The notes beneath the pieces are model-generated. The model did no database searches. It was not told where the DNA came from and was given only the letters and a program-made list of their open reading frames with translations. Positions 8,208 to 16,513 of a stretch of 53,229 bases of DNA are shown here, in pieces (the first letter of the stretch is position 1; each line of letters opens with the position of its first letter). The translations under genes and the position numbers were made by a program. The stretch is from an uncultured Flavobacteriales bacterium. Its GTDB lineage: Bacteria; Bacteroidota; Bacteroidia; Flavobacteriales_D; Sanyastnellaceae. Location: the NCBI GenBank assembly GCA_905479115.1, contig CAJQLF010000050.1, positions 1 to 53,229 of the forward strand. Direction: 5' to 3'.

Positions 8208-11200
8208 ATGACGACCTCTGAAAAAAAAATCTTTTTTGGCTGGCTCTTGGTATTGATTCTTTTTGGCACATCAACGTTCAATGCAGCGCAAGCTCAATCC
8301 GCAGTGATCACAGGTACGGTTCTTGAAAGAGGAACGAACAACGCGCTCGTTGGAGCGACCATCATAGAAAAGGGGACGACCAACGGAACCAATGCCGATG
8401 CGTTGGGAGCTTTTTCACTAACGGTGGATGCTTTGCCTGTTGAGATAATCGTCAGTTTTGTCGGCTACGAAGCTCAAATCCTTCTCGTTGATGATGCTCG
8501 GCCTTTGAATCTTTTTTTGGAAGAGGATTCGGAGTTGGTTGGAGAAGTTGTGGTGGTCGGTTATGGTCGTCAGAAAAAACGAGTTTCAACCGGTTCGATT
8601 GCGAAAATTGACGCCAAGGACATTGAAGGTATTGCTGTTCCCGATGCGATTTCTACTTTGGAGGGGCAAACTGCTGGCCTGATTGTAAATGAGTCCAGCG
8701 GCCAGCCGGGTTCTGGTAAATCAATCTTGGTTCGTGGAATCAGCACCAATGGAGACAACTCACCCCTCTTCATTGTGGATGGGTTACAGCTCGGAAACAT
8801 CGATAACATCAATCCCAGTGACATTGAGTCCATCGATGTTTTGAAAGACGCAGCTTCGAGCGCTATATATGGAGCGCGCGCGGCAAATGGGGTGGTCATC
8901 ATTACCACAAAAAACGGGAGTGGAAAAGACGAGGGAACAGTGACGTACTCCACGAGCGTCCTGAATTCACGTCCGTGGCGACTGCCTGAAATGTTGGGCG
9001 CAGAGGATTACGTGATGTTGACCCGGGAGAAGTTCGCCAACGGCAACCAACTCTCGGGCCTGGATGTCCTCGGATTCCCAAATGTGGGTGATGTGCTTAC
9101 AGGGAATACGAATTGGATGGATGAAATTTTCAATCCGGCTTCTGTGGTGAACCACCGGGTTACGGCGACCACGAAAAACTCATTTTTGTCCATGGACTTC
9201 TGGGATCAGAATGGTGTGATTGGAGGGGAGAAATCGAACTACACCCGTTATGCTGTTCGATATAACTCCTCAAAGGATTACGCTGGGTTTTTGAAAATTG
9301 GCCAAAATCTTTATTTGAATCGAACCGATAATAACAACATCGGGACGAACAGTGCTTTTGGAGGCGTTCAATCCGACGCTTTCGCATACGACCCGCTAAC
9401 GCCCGTTTACGACGATGCAGGACAATACGGATTTGCCCAATCACCTTGGGTGCAAAAAGAGTACATCAATCCAATAAGCCGACTGTGGTTGATCAACGGT
9501 GACAGCAAGTCTGACCAAATGATCGGTAATTTCTTCCTCGAGGCAGAAGTGCTCGATGGATTGAGATTGAAGACGGACTTTGGCTTCGATTTGAATTGGT
9601 GGGATTACAGAAGTTTCGTGCCGACTTATGAATTTCATGCTGCCGCGCAAAACTTGACCAATGATGTTTACCAGGGTTCTGGGAACTTCCAAGGGATGCA
9701 ATGGGAGAATACAGCAAACTACACGCGCACCCTTGATGACAAACACAACATTGATTTCCTCGTTGGAACGTCGTACCGAGCGAATCAATTTCGCCAGCTC
9801 GGAGGGTCCTCTTCGAACATTCCAATGGACAATCAATTCAATCCGAATTTCCAGTACCTCGATGCGGGTCAGGACACCTTGGACTTGACCTTCGGCGGCG
9901 CCTCAGTGGACTACGCATTGATCAGTACATTCTCGCGTTTGCTTTACAACTACGATGAGAAGTACCTGTTTTCGGCGACCATCCGGCGCGATGGGTCCTC
10001 GAATTTTGGTCCAGGCAACCAGTTTGGAATTTTTCCATCCGCTTCGGTGGGATGGGTCGCATCAAAAGAAGATTTCGTGCAAGACATTGACGCCATTAGT
10101 TTCTTGAAACTTCGTGCGTCTTGGGGGATCAACGGCTCCGACCGAATTGCTCCTTTGAGCTACGTAAGCCGCATCGAAAATGTGTTCACCTATGCACTTG
10201 GAACAGAAGATCAGGTGTTGAATACGGGCTCTGCGCTTGCCACGCCAGCCAATCCAAATGTGAAATGGGAAGAGAGTGAGCAAATCGATATTGGCATTGA
10301 GCTCGGGTTGTTTGACGATAAGCTTTCTGTCGAGGCAGATATCTATCAAAAGACCACAAAGGATTTGCTGATGACTCAGCAGATCCCTGGATATATTGGT
10401 GCTACGAACAACCCAACTTCAAATTTGGGTGAGATCAGAAACCGCGGAATTGACCTGGTGTTGGGTTACCAAACCGGGAAGGGAGATTGGAAATTAAAGA
10501 CGCAATTGACCTATACCCACTTCAAGAATGTGGTTATTAACGTCGCGGGAGAAACGGGGTATCTGAATGGATGGGGATGGCCTGTGCGCAACACTCCGAT
10601 TTCGCGAATGACCGAGGGATACGCCGTTGGACATTTCGTCGGGTATGAGGCGGATGGAATTTTCCAAAACGAGGCGGAGATTTTCACTCACCTGAACAAT
10701 GAGGGCGATTTACTGCAGCCCGATGCGGCTCCTGGAGACATTCGCTTTCTTGATTCGAACGGAGACGGCATCATTAATTCGGATGACATCACGGATATCG
10801 GGACTCCTTGGCCGAAGCACATCATTGGGATGACCGCCAACTTCTCCTACAAGGACTTCTACGTCAGTGCTATTTTCAATGCGCAATTGGGCCATGAAAT
10901 TTATCGAACGTATGAGCGGTCTGATGTTACCTTTTCCAACTATCAATCATTTTGGTTGAACCGATGGACTCCGGATAATCCAAGCGAAGAACTGCCTCGA
11001 TTGACATCGACGGACCCCAATAACAACCAGCGGCCTTCTTCTTTTTATGTAGAGGATGGAAACTTCTTGCGCATGCGCAACTTGCAAATTGGATGGAATG
11101 TACCGGATAACATCGCCTCCAAAGTGAACATGAAGAATGTGAAAATCTACCTGACGGGAAACAACATTTTCACCATCACGAAGTACCGTGGGTTTGATCC

Positions 11201-11300
11201 GGACATTGGCACCAGCGGTTGGATTCTCGACACGGGAATTGATAAAGGATTCTACCCCAACAACCGATCATTTGGTGCTGGCCTAAACGTTTCATTCTAA
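8208..11300 (+). CDS. susC: SusC/RagA-family TonB-linked outer-membrane transporter
   Basis: The protein has 1030 residues. A signal peptide (to about residue 30, AQAQ) is followed by a carboxypeptidase-like regulatory domain (ITGTVLERGTNNALVGATI...FVGYE, about 34-90), the SusC-type TonB-box region EVVVVGYGRQKKR (113-125), a plug domain (VRGISTNGDNSPLFIVDG...IESIDVLKDAASSAIYGARAANGVVIITTK) and a 22-strand barrel ending in GAGLNVSF. It imports oligosaccharides with its SusD partner, encoded 13 bases downstream. Clustering with GH16 and GH5 beta-glucanases points to laminarin or related beta-1,3-glucan oligosaccharides. The 195-base upstream gap has TAC-TTTG and TAT-TTTG elements but no clean TAnnTTTG/TTTG pair. 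The symbol denotes the family, not a starch substrate. Confidence 0.95.
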   Translation: MTTSEKKIFFGWLLVLILFGTSTFNAAQAQSAVITGTVLERGTNNALVGATIIEKGTTNGTNADALGAFSLTVDALPVEIIVSFVGYEAQILLVDDARPLNLFLEEDSELVGEVVVVGYGRQKKRVSTGSIAKIDAKDIEGIAVPDAISTLEGQTAGLIVNESSGQPGSGKSILVRGISTNGDNSPLFIVDGLQLGNIDNINPSDIESIDVLKDAASSAIYGARAANGVVIITTKNGSGKDEGTVTYSTSVLNSRPWRLPEMLGAEDYVMLTREKFANGNQLSGLDVLGFPNVGDVLTGNTNWMDEIFNPASVVNHRVTATTKNSFLSMDFWDQNGVIGGEKSNYTRYAVRYNSSKDYAGFLKIGQNLYLNRTDNNNIGTNSAFGGVQSDAFAYDPLTPVYDDAGQYGFAQSPWVQKEYINPISRLWLINGDSKSDQMIGNFFLEAEVLDGLRLKTDFGFDLNWWDYRSFVPTYEFHAAAQNLTNDVYQGSGNFQGMQWENTANYTRTLDDKHNIDFLVGTSYRANQFRQLGGSSSNIPMDNQFNPNFQYLDAGQDTLDLTFGGASVDYALISTFSRLLYNYDEKYLFSATIRRDGSSNFGPGNQFGIFPSASVGWVASKEDFVQDIDAISFLKLRASWGINGSDRIAPLSYVSRIENVFTYALGTEDQVLNTGSALATPANPNVKWEESEQIDIGIELGLFDDKLSVEADIYQKTTKDLLMTQQIPGYIGATNNPTSNLGEIRNRGIDLVLGYQTGKGDWKLKTQLTYTHFKNVVINVAGETGYLNGWGWPVRNTPISRMTEGYAVGHFVGYEADGIFQNEAEIFTHLNNEGDLLQPDAAPGDIRFLDSNGDGIINSDDITDIGTPWPKHIIGMTANFSYKDFYVSAIFNAQLGHEIYRTYERSDVTFSNYQSFWLNRWTPDNPSEELPRLTSTDPNNNQRPSSFYVEDGNFLRMRNLQIGWNVPDNIASKVNMKNVKIYLTGNNIFTITKYRGFDPDIGTSGWILDTGIDKGFYPNNRSFGAGLNVSF

Positions 11301-11313
11301 AGTGCAAAAGACC

Positions 11314-12939
11314 ATGAATAATTCACTGAAAATAGCATTCGTCCTTTCAGGATTTGTCCTCATCGCTGTGGCATGCAACAAGGAACGGTTGGAAGTCGAT
11401 CCTGTCAATCAGTTTTTGTCGAGCAACTACTATGAGACGGAGGAACAAATTTACTCGACATTGATTGGAGCATACGACCCCATTGGCTGGTCCATGGCCT
11501 TTGGTCAATGGATATCCCCGGTGATGTTTGGAGAGATTCGCTCCGATAATGCAAATGCAGGCGGGGATCCTTCCAATAACGATCAGCCGGGATGGCAGGA
11601 ATTCGATGATTTCACCAACACGAACACGAACTTGGTCGTTCATCCGATGTACCGTCGCAACTACATCGGCATCAACAGAGCTAATTCACTCCTTGCTTTG
11701 GCACGAATGGAGTCGGATTTGGTTGATGTTTACAAGGCGGAGGCGAAGTTTTTGCGGGCCTATTATCATTTTGAGTTGTTTCGTCATTTCGGTCCCATTC
11801 CAGTTATCACGGAGCCTTTGACCCCGGAGGATGTGAACCTCGCTCGCAATACGCTGTCGGAGGTGATGCAGCAAGTGGTGCAAGATTGCCAAGAAGCTGC
11901 AGCGACGTTGCCTTTGATTGTTCCGACGGGACAGGAGGGAAGAGCGACCAAGGGGGCTGCGCTTGCATTAATGGGCAAAGCTTATTTGTACTGGGCTGAC
12001 ATGAAAGGAGACGATCCAGGTTTGTTCAGTGATGCTGCGGATGCTTTCCAACAAGTCGTTGATCTTGGGCTCTATGAACTCGTTGATGACATGCAGCAGT
12101 TGTACAATCTAGGTGAACGAAACACATCAGAATCAGTTTTTGAAATCCAGCACAATCCGCTTTATTCAAGTGATTGGGGCTGGTTTGAGGGAATAGATGG
12201 AAACGGCATGATTCAGTTGTGTGGAATTCGTGGGTTGTGCGACCAACATCCAACATTGGAGACTGGTTGGGGTTTCATGTCGGTCACCGAGGGGCTGTGG
12301 AATCACTTTCTGTCGGATGACACTTACCGACGAGATGTAGCAATTATATCCGAAGATGAATTGGCTCAGGATCTGGCAGATGCCGGCTTGAGTTGCGACC
12401 CGATTATTGACGCGACGCAGAACAATCCAATCGACTTCACGGGGTATTGGCAGGAAAAATATTCAAATTATAAGTCCTTTGCTGGCACCAATGTAAACGG
12501 CGGGAATGAGCACTTGACGAAGGCGCTCAACACCCATGTGATGCGCTATGCTGATGTGCTTTTGATGTTAGCCGAGGCGCTGCATCGGGGCGGTGGTGAT
12601 GACATCTTATCCATGGCATACATCGACATCGTAAGAGAACGAGCAGCAGGTCCGGGGAACAATGCAGGGAACTTCCGAACGGCTTCAGAAGTAATGGCGG
12701 AAGAAGGAATGACATTGCAAGAATTGATTTGGTACGAGCGTCGCGCAGAGTTGGCGTGTGAGGGCGATCGATGGTTTGACTTGGTGCGTTCAGGACGCGC
12801 AGAATCAAGTTTATTCAGTGGTGACGCTGATAAGGAAGCCAACTTCAATGCAGATCACTTGTGGCTGCCCATTGCACTGGAAGAGACGGTTTTGGCAGAT
12901 GGCCTTACCACCTACCCGGATGCTTCCCTTTTTAATTAA
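11314..12939 (+). CDS. susD: SusD/RagB-family surface glycan-binding lipoprotein
   Basis: The ATG at 11314 is preferred to the GTG at 11302 because it opens a lipoprotein signal (..FVLIAVAC, Cys21). The 541-residue protein shows SusD hallmarks: N-terminal LEVDPVNQFLSSNYY, the helical TPR-like segment AEAKFLRAYYHFELFRHFGPIPVITEPL, the DVLLMLAEAL helix and the C-terminal ELIWYERRAELACEGDRWFDLVRSG block. It forms the lid of the SusC channel and captures oligosaccharides at the outer membrane. It is co-transcribed with susC (13-base gap) and the PKD lipoprotein 51 bases downstream. Confidence 0.95.
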   Translation: MNNSLKIAFVLSGFVLIAVACNKERLEVDPVNQFLSSNYYETEEQIYSTLIGAYDPIGWSMAFGQWISPVMFGEIRSDNANAGGDPSNNDQPGWQEFDDFTNTNTNLVVHPMYRRNYIGINRANSLLALARMESDLVDVYKAEAKFLRAYYHFELFRHFGPIPVITEPLTPEDVNLARNTLSEVMQQVVQDCQEAAATLPLIVPTGQEGRATKGAALALMGKAYLYWADMKGDDPGLFSDAADAFQQVVDLGLYELVDDMQQLYNLGERNTSESVFEIQHNPLYSSDWGWFEGIDGNGMIQLCGIRGLCDQHPTLETGWGFMSVTEGLWNHFLSDDTYRRDVAIISEDELAQDLADAGLSCDPIIDATQNNPIDFTGYWQEKYSNYKSFAGTNVNGGNEHLTKALNTHVMRYADVLLMLAEALHRGGGDDILSMAYIDIVRERAAGPGNNAGNFRTASEVMAEEGMTLQELIWYERRAELACEGDRWFDLVRSGRAESSLFSGDADKEANFNADHLWLPIALEETVLADGLTTYPDASLFN

Positions 12940-12990
12940 AAACAACTCAGAGTAAATACTCCAATCTTAATAAACCAATCATAGAATTTC

Positions 12991-14691
12991 ATGAAGAATT
13001 ATTTGAGAGCTTTTAGCATGCTTTTCATCGCAGCCGTGGCATTGTCAGGATGCCGCAAAGACGATGAGCCGGAGCCGGCTGATGTCATCGCAAGTTTCCA
13101 ATACGAAATCAGTGCAGAGAACTGGTCCGAAGTGGCGTTTGCGAATTACTCCCAGAACGCATCATCGTATGTATGGGATTTTGGTGACGGAGAGTCGAGC
13201 ACGGATGAAAATCCTGTTCACGCCTACGCGGCAGGAGGTACGTATGAGGTTACGCTGACTGCAACAGGCGCTGCAGGATCTGCTGCCCGTTCCGAATCCA
13301 TTACGCTGGTCGACCCGAATACGGCTGGTCAATTTTTAACCGGAACGGCTGGTAAGACATGGATTCTCGATCGCGAAGACATCGCACTGGGAATTGGCCC
13401 TGGCCCCGGAGATAATTCGTGGTGGTCGTTTGGTGGCGTTACGCCACTGAGTGAGCGGCCTTGCATTTTGGATGACGAATACACGTTCAATGCGGACGGA
13501 ACCTGGGAGAAAAACACCATGGGAACTGTTTTTGTTGATTCGGATGCGAACGGCGGTTGGCTCGGCGTGTCGTTTGAAACGTGCTATGACGAAAGCGATG
13601 AGGGATTGTTTACCGGTCCAAATGGCGAAGACCTGAGTGCCTATGCCAATGGAGGAGACTACACCTTTGATTTCAATACGGCTCAGAATAGCATTACCAT
13701 TGATGGATTTGGGGCCTACATTGGTTTGGCTCAAAAAACAGAGGCGGGTGACAATTACATCCCCGTTTCAAGTAAGACGTACCAAATCCTCAACATGGAG
13801 ACGGGCGATATATCAGACCGAATGGAGGTTGCTATTGTGGGATTGGATGGAAGCTTCGCTTGGAACTTTTACCTGGTGAGCTATCACGATCCAGCGGATA
13901 TTCCGCCGGTTCCAGCATCGGCTCCTGCGGCGAGCTTTACGTTTGTAAAGGAAGGAAACACAGTAGAATTCACGAATACTTCAGCGAATGCGACCACGTA
14001 CAACTGGGACTTCGGTGACGGCAACTTTAGCACCGATGAAAATCCGGTTCACACGTACGCGGGTGACGGCGAATACACCGTGATTCTTACGGCAAGTGAC
14101 GATGATTTCCAAAGCGACGAAGCCAGCCAAATCATCGTGATCAGCAATGCAGTGTTCACTGCGGCGGATATGTCGAGCCCAGAAGGCAAAGTTTGGAAGC
14201 TTGACGGCGAAGGTTGCTACATCGTTGGACCTGCCCAAGGCAGCAGCGAATGGTGGGGTGGATTGGATGCGGCGGGTGTGATAGAACGAGCGTGCCAAAT
14301 GGACGATGAGTTCATTTTCTATGATGACGGAACGTTCCTTATTGAGACCCAGGGCGAAGTTTGGGCGGAAGGATACATGGGCGGATCGAATGCATGTGTT
14401 GCAGATGATTTGTTGAATCCTCCTTTCGACGTCTATGGATCGGGTACGCATTCCTTCTCAGCCACAGACGAAACAGTCACGGTGACGGGGCTTGGTGCTT
14501 ACATCGGTTTCAATAAGGCATTTAACGGAGGAGAGTTGCCCAATGAAGGCACAGGCACTCCTGCGAGTGAAATCATGTACGAAGTATTTGAATACAGCAA
14601 CGTTGACGGAGTCGAACGAGTCACCGTTACCGTTGACTATGGAGCAATGCCCGGCGAAGCATACTGGACGATGCGCATGATCGCCGAGTAG
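12991..14691 (+). CDS. PKD-domain SusE/F-position glycan-binding lipoprotein, two PKD plus ligand-module repeats
   Basis: The lipoprotein signal ends in ALSGC (Cys20). The 566-residue protein is built as PKD domain (about 30-110, WDFGDGESSTDENPVHAYA), a ligand module of about 185 residues, a second PKD (about 305-388, WDFGDGNFSTDENPVHTYA) and a second module. Both modules start with a K-W-x-LD strand, then a Trp pair and a Cys (NSWWSFGG...ERPCILDDEYTF; SEWWGGLD...ERACQMDDEFIF), and contain GAYIGF/L. This is the usual third gene of a Bacteroidota glucan locus, and proteins of this build bind laminarin in related loci. The paired Trp residues are candidate sugar-stacking positions. A terminator follows. 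A third copy of the module occurs at the left edge of the window. Confidence 0.85.
   Translation: MKNYLRAFSMLFIAAVALSGCRKDDEPEPADVIASFQYEISAENWSEVAFANYSQNASSYVWDFGDGESSTDENPVHAYAAGGTYEVTLTATGAAGSAARSESITLVDPNTAGQFLTGTAGKTWILDREDIALGIGPGPGDNSWWSFGGVTPLSERPCILDDEYTFNADGTWEKNTMGTVFVDSDANGGWLGVSFETCYDESDEGLFTGPNGEDLSAYANGGDYTFDFNTAQNSITIDGFGAYIGLAQKTEAGDNYIPVSSKTYQILNMETGDISDRMEVAIVGLDGSFAWNFYLVSYHDPADIPPVPASAPAASFTFVKEGNTVEFTNTSANATTYNWDFGDGNFSTDENPVHTYAGDGEYTVILTASDDDFQSDEASQIIVISNAVFTAADMSSPEGKVWKLDGEGCYIVGPAQGSSEWWGGLDAAGVIERACQMDDEFIFYDDGTFLIETQGEVWAEGYMGGSNACVADDLLNPPFDVYGSGTHSFSATDETVTVTGLGAYIGFNKAFNGGELPNEGTGTPASEIMYEVFEYSNVDGVERVTVTVDYGAMPGEAYWTMRMIAE
13078..14690 (+). repeat. Internal duplication: two PKD plus glycan-module units
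   Basis: Unit 1 spans about 13078-13890 and unit 2 about 13903-14690. The shared protein signatures are WDFGDG-x-STDENPVH-Y and the paired-Trp/ER-Cys/DDE-F pattern. The DNA has diverged enough that this is an old duplication rather than a recent tandem copy. Confidence 0.75.
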
Positions 14692-14721
14692 TGCTTCTCA
14701 GCATACGATAAGATCCACGTG

Positions 14722-14758
14722 AAAAGGGAGGTCGGTTTCAAAGCCGCCTCCCTTTTTT
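14722..14758 (+). terminator. Terminator between the PKD lipoprotein and cupin genes
   Basis: The hairpin GGGAGG(T)CGG / CCGCCTCCC, with one bulged T, is preceded by AAAA and followed by seven Ts. It lies between the convergent stops of the PKD lipoprotein (14691) and the cupin (14771) and can serve both directions. Confidence 0.8.
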
Positions 14759-14770
14759 TCATGGATAGCC

Positions 14771-15130
14771 TCAGAGCTTTTCAAAACTGCGCCTTCGAAG
14801 CGGGGTGTCGACGCCACCCGTATGGTCGATGCTGTGGGGTTCGAACAATAAAACCCATGTTTCTTCATCCGCAACCGGACAATGTTCGACTCCTCGCGGA
14901 ACGACCAAAAGCTGACCGGGTAAGAGCACCTCCGTGCGGTCGCGAAATTGCATTTCCAGCTTGCCCTTCACGACATAAAAAAGCTCGTCTTGGTCTGCAT
15001 GGGCATGCCAAACAAATTCGCCTTCCAATTTGGCTAATTTCACATCCTGCCCATTCAGTTGAGCAATGATGCGGGGATTCCAATGGTCTTGGATCAGGTC
15101 AAATTTGGTCAGAAGATCAATTGGATTCAT
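14771..15130 (-). CDS. Small cupin-domain protein
   Basis: This 119-residue single cupin shows the metal-site pattern WHAHADQDELFYVVKG (His-X-His followed by Glu, about 42-57) and the second motif LLVVPRGVEHCP with a further His. No signal peptide is present, so it is cytoplasmic. It lies 44 bases downstream of the second GH16 gene on the same strand and is probably co-transcribed. Such mini-cupins range from sugar isomerases to simple binders, and neither activity nor ligand can be assigned. Its place in the glucan locus suggests a sugar-related role, as inference only. Confidence 0.8.
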   Translation of the reverse strand: MNPIDLLTKFDLIQDHWNPRIIAQLNGQDVKLAKLEGEFVWHAHADQDELFYVVKGKLEMQFRDRTEVLLPGQLLVVPRGVEHCPVADEETWVLLFEPHSIDHTGGVDTPLRRRSFEKL

Positions 15131-15174
15131 GGCGTCTTGACGGGGATGTTTGTACGTTCAATCAATCACCCGCA

Positions 15175-16353
15175 TCATTGAAAAACGCGGATGTAGTCAA
15201 TGGCCATGAATTGGGGAAAGGAGGTGGTTTCATCTGGATACCCGGGCCATTGTCCGCCGACAGCGATGTTCAAGATAAAAAAGAAGGGGTCGTCAAACGG
15301 ATAATTCTGTGATCCACTAACGGAATTGTTGATGCTGAAAAAAGGAGTGTCGTCCAAGAGCCAAGTGATTCCGGATTCATCCCAATCGATGGAAAAAACA
15401 TGAAATTCATCTGCAAACGATTCGGAGAAAGGGATATTGGTTCCTTGGCCAGTGTATTGATGTTGGGAGTAATCATCCCCGAAATGAACAGTTCCGTGCA
15501 CGTAATTGGGGGAGGATCCAATCAGTTCCATGATGTCAATTTCTCCGCAAGCGGGCCAACCGGACGAAGGAAAATTCCCGCCCAACATCCATATGGCCGG
15601 CCAAATACCCTGTCCCTCGGGCAATACAGCTCTTACATCGATGCGTCCATACTGGAACTCTTGCAATCCGATTGATTTCATCCTCGCAGAGGTATAGCGC
15701 CAGCCCTCGTCAATGGCAACAATCATGAGGTTGCCGTTGGCAACATAGCTGTTGTCGGTTGAGGCTGTATAGTGCTGCAATTCCTGGTTGCCCCAGCCTG
15801 AAGCTCCCAGATCGTAGGTCCAGTTGGCTAAATTGATTTCATTTTCATCAAACTCGTCGGACCATACCATGGTGCGTCCTGCATAACTGTCTGCTGACGT
15901 ATACCCTGCAGTCGTCACTTGGATGATGGTGTCGTCATTTTTAATCGTGCCGATTGCTTCTTGGGAGCCCCCTTCGAGAAGGGCATTTTCCGACCCCATG
16001 ATGACCACACGAAATTGTTCGTCTTCTTCTTTGAATTCGTCCACAACGATTTCAACTTCAATGGAAGCCGCCGCCGTTCCTGCGGGAATCATGATGCTAC
16101 CTGATACGTGAATGTAGTCCTCTCCCGGAAGAGCTGTCAGGGGTTTTGTTTCATAGTAAACCGTAACATCGCGGTCCGATGAAACATCTAATACGAGGGG
16201 AAACTCAAAGACGGAGTTCGCTGAATTTTCAAACCCACTGATGTCGACAGGAAATTGTACGGTGGGAACCAGCGTGTTTTGTTCTTCGTCCCGCGTGCAC
16301 TGGTTGAGACTTCCGAGGAATAAAAATAACAGGAGTAAATTGAGTTGGCGCAT
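15175..16353 (-). CDS. Second GH16 beta-1,3-glucanase lipoprotein with Calx-beta domain
   Basis: This is a paralogue of the GH16 at 438-1622 with the same architecture: lipoprotein signal (LFLGSLNQC, Cys19), Calx-beta domain (about 30-142, GEDYIHVSGSIMIPAG...IKNDD) and GH16 catalytic domain with GEIDIMELIG (Glu271, Asp273, Glu276), GQGIWPAIWMLGG and YGRIDVRA. The C-terminal strands (PFFFILNIAVGGQWPGYPDE) are nearly the same in both. The expected role is surface endo-hydrolysis of laminarin-type glucan. It is divergent from the GH5 gene with a 160-base intergenic region that carries a perfect 8-1-8 palindrome, so both may answer to one regulator. Confidence 0.92.
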   Translation of the reverse strand: MRQLNLLLLFLFLGSLNQCTRDEEQNTLVPTVQFPVDISGFENSANSVFEFPLVLDVSSDRDVTVYYETKPLTALPGEDYIHVSGSIMIPAGTAAASIEVEIVVDEFKEEDEQFRVVIMGSENALLEGGSQEAIGTIKNDDTIIQVTTAGYTSADSYAGRTMVWSDEFDENEINLANWTYDLGASGWGNQELQHYTASTDNSYVANGNLMIVAIDEGWRYTSARMKSIGLQEFQYGRIDVRAVLPEGQGIWPAIWMLGGNFPSSGWPACGEIDIMELIGSSPNYVHGTVHFGDDYSQHQYTGQGTNIPFSESFADEFHVFSIDWDESGITWLLDDTPFFSINNSVSGSQNYPFDDPFFFILNIAVGGQWPGYPDETTSFPQFMAIDYIRVFQ

Positions 16354-16453
16354 GCAGAGTTCGGTGAAAATATCCTCAGATGGTGGGAAGGGTTGATTGA
16401 ATTCGAAATTGAACAGTAATTTGACACTTATTGGACGAATTCAACCTAGTAAT

Positions 16454-16470
16454 TGATGTAATTTACATCA
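16454..16470. promoter_or_regulatory. 17-bp perfect palindrome, candidate operator between GH16 and GH5
   Basis: TGATGTAA, a single T, then TTACATCA: an exact 8-1-8 inverted repeat in the centre of the divergent 160-base region. It lies 43 bases before the GH5 start and 100 bases before the GH16 start. It does not fit the FNR or CRP spacing. It has no T-tail, so it is not a terminator. The size suits a dimeric repressor or activator, but no regulator gene lies in the window. Confidence 0.5.
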
Positions 16471-16513
16471 CAATTCGAATCGAGGTTAAATTTATTTTTC
16501 AAAATTTGGGTAT

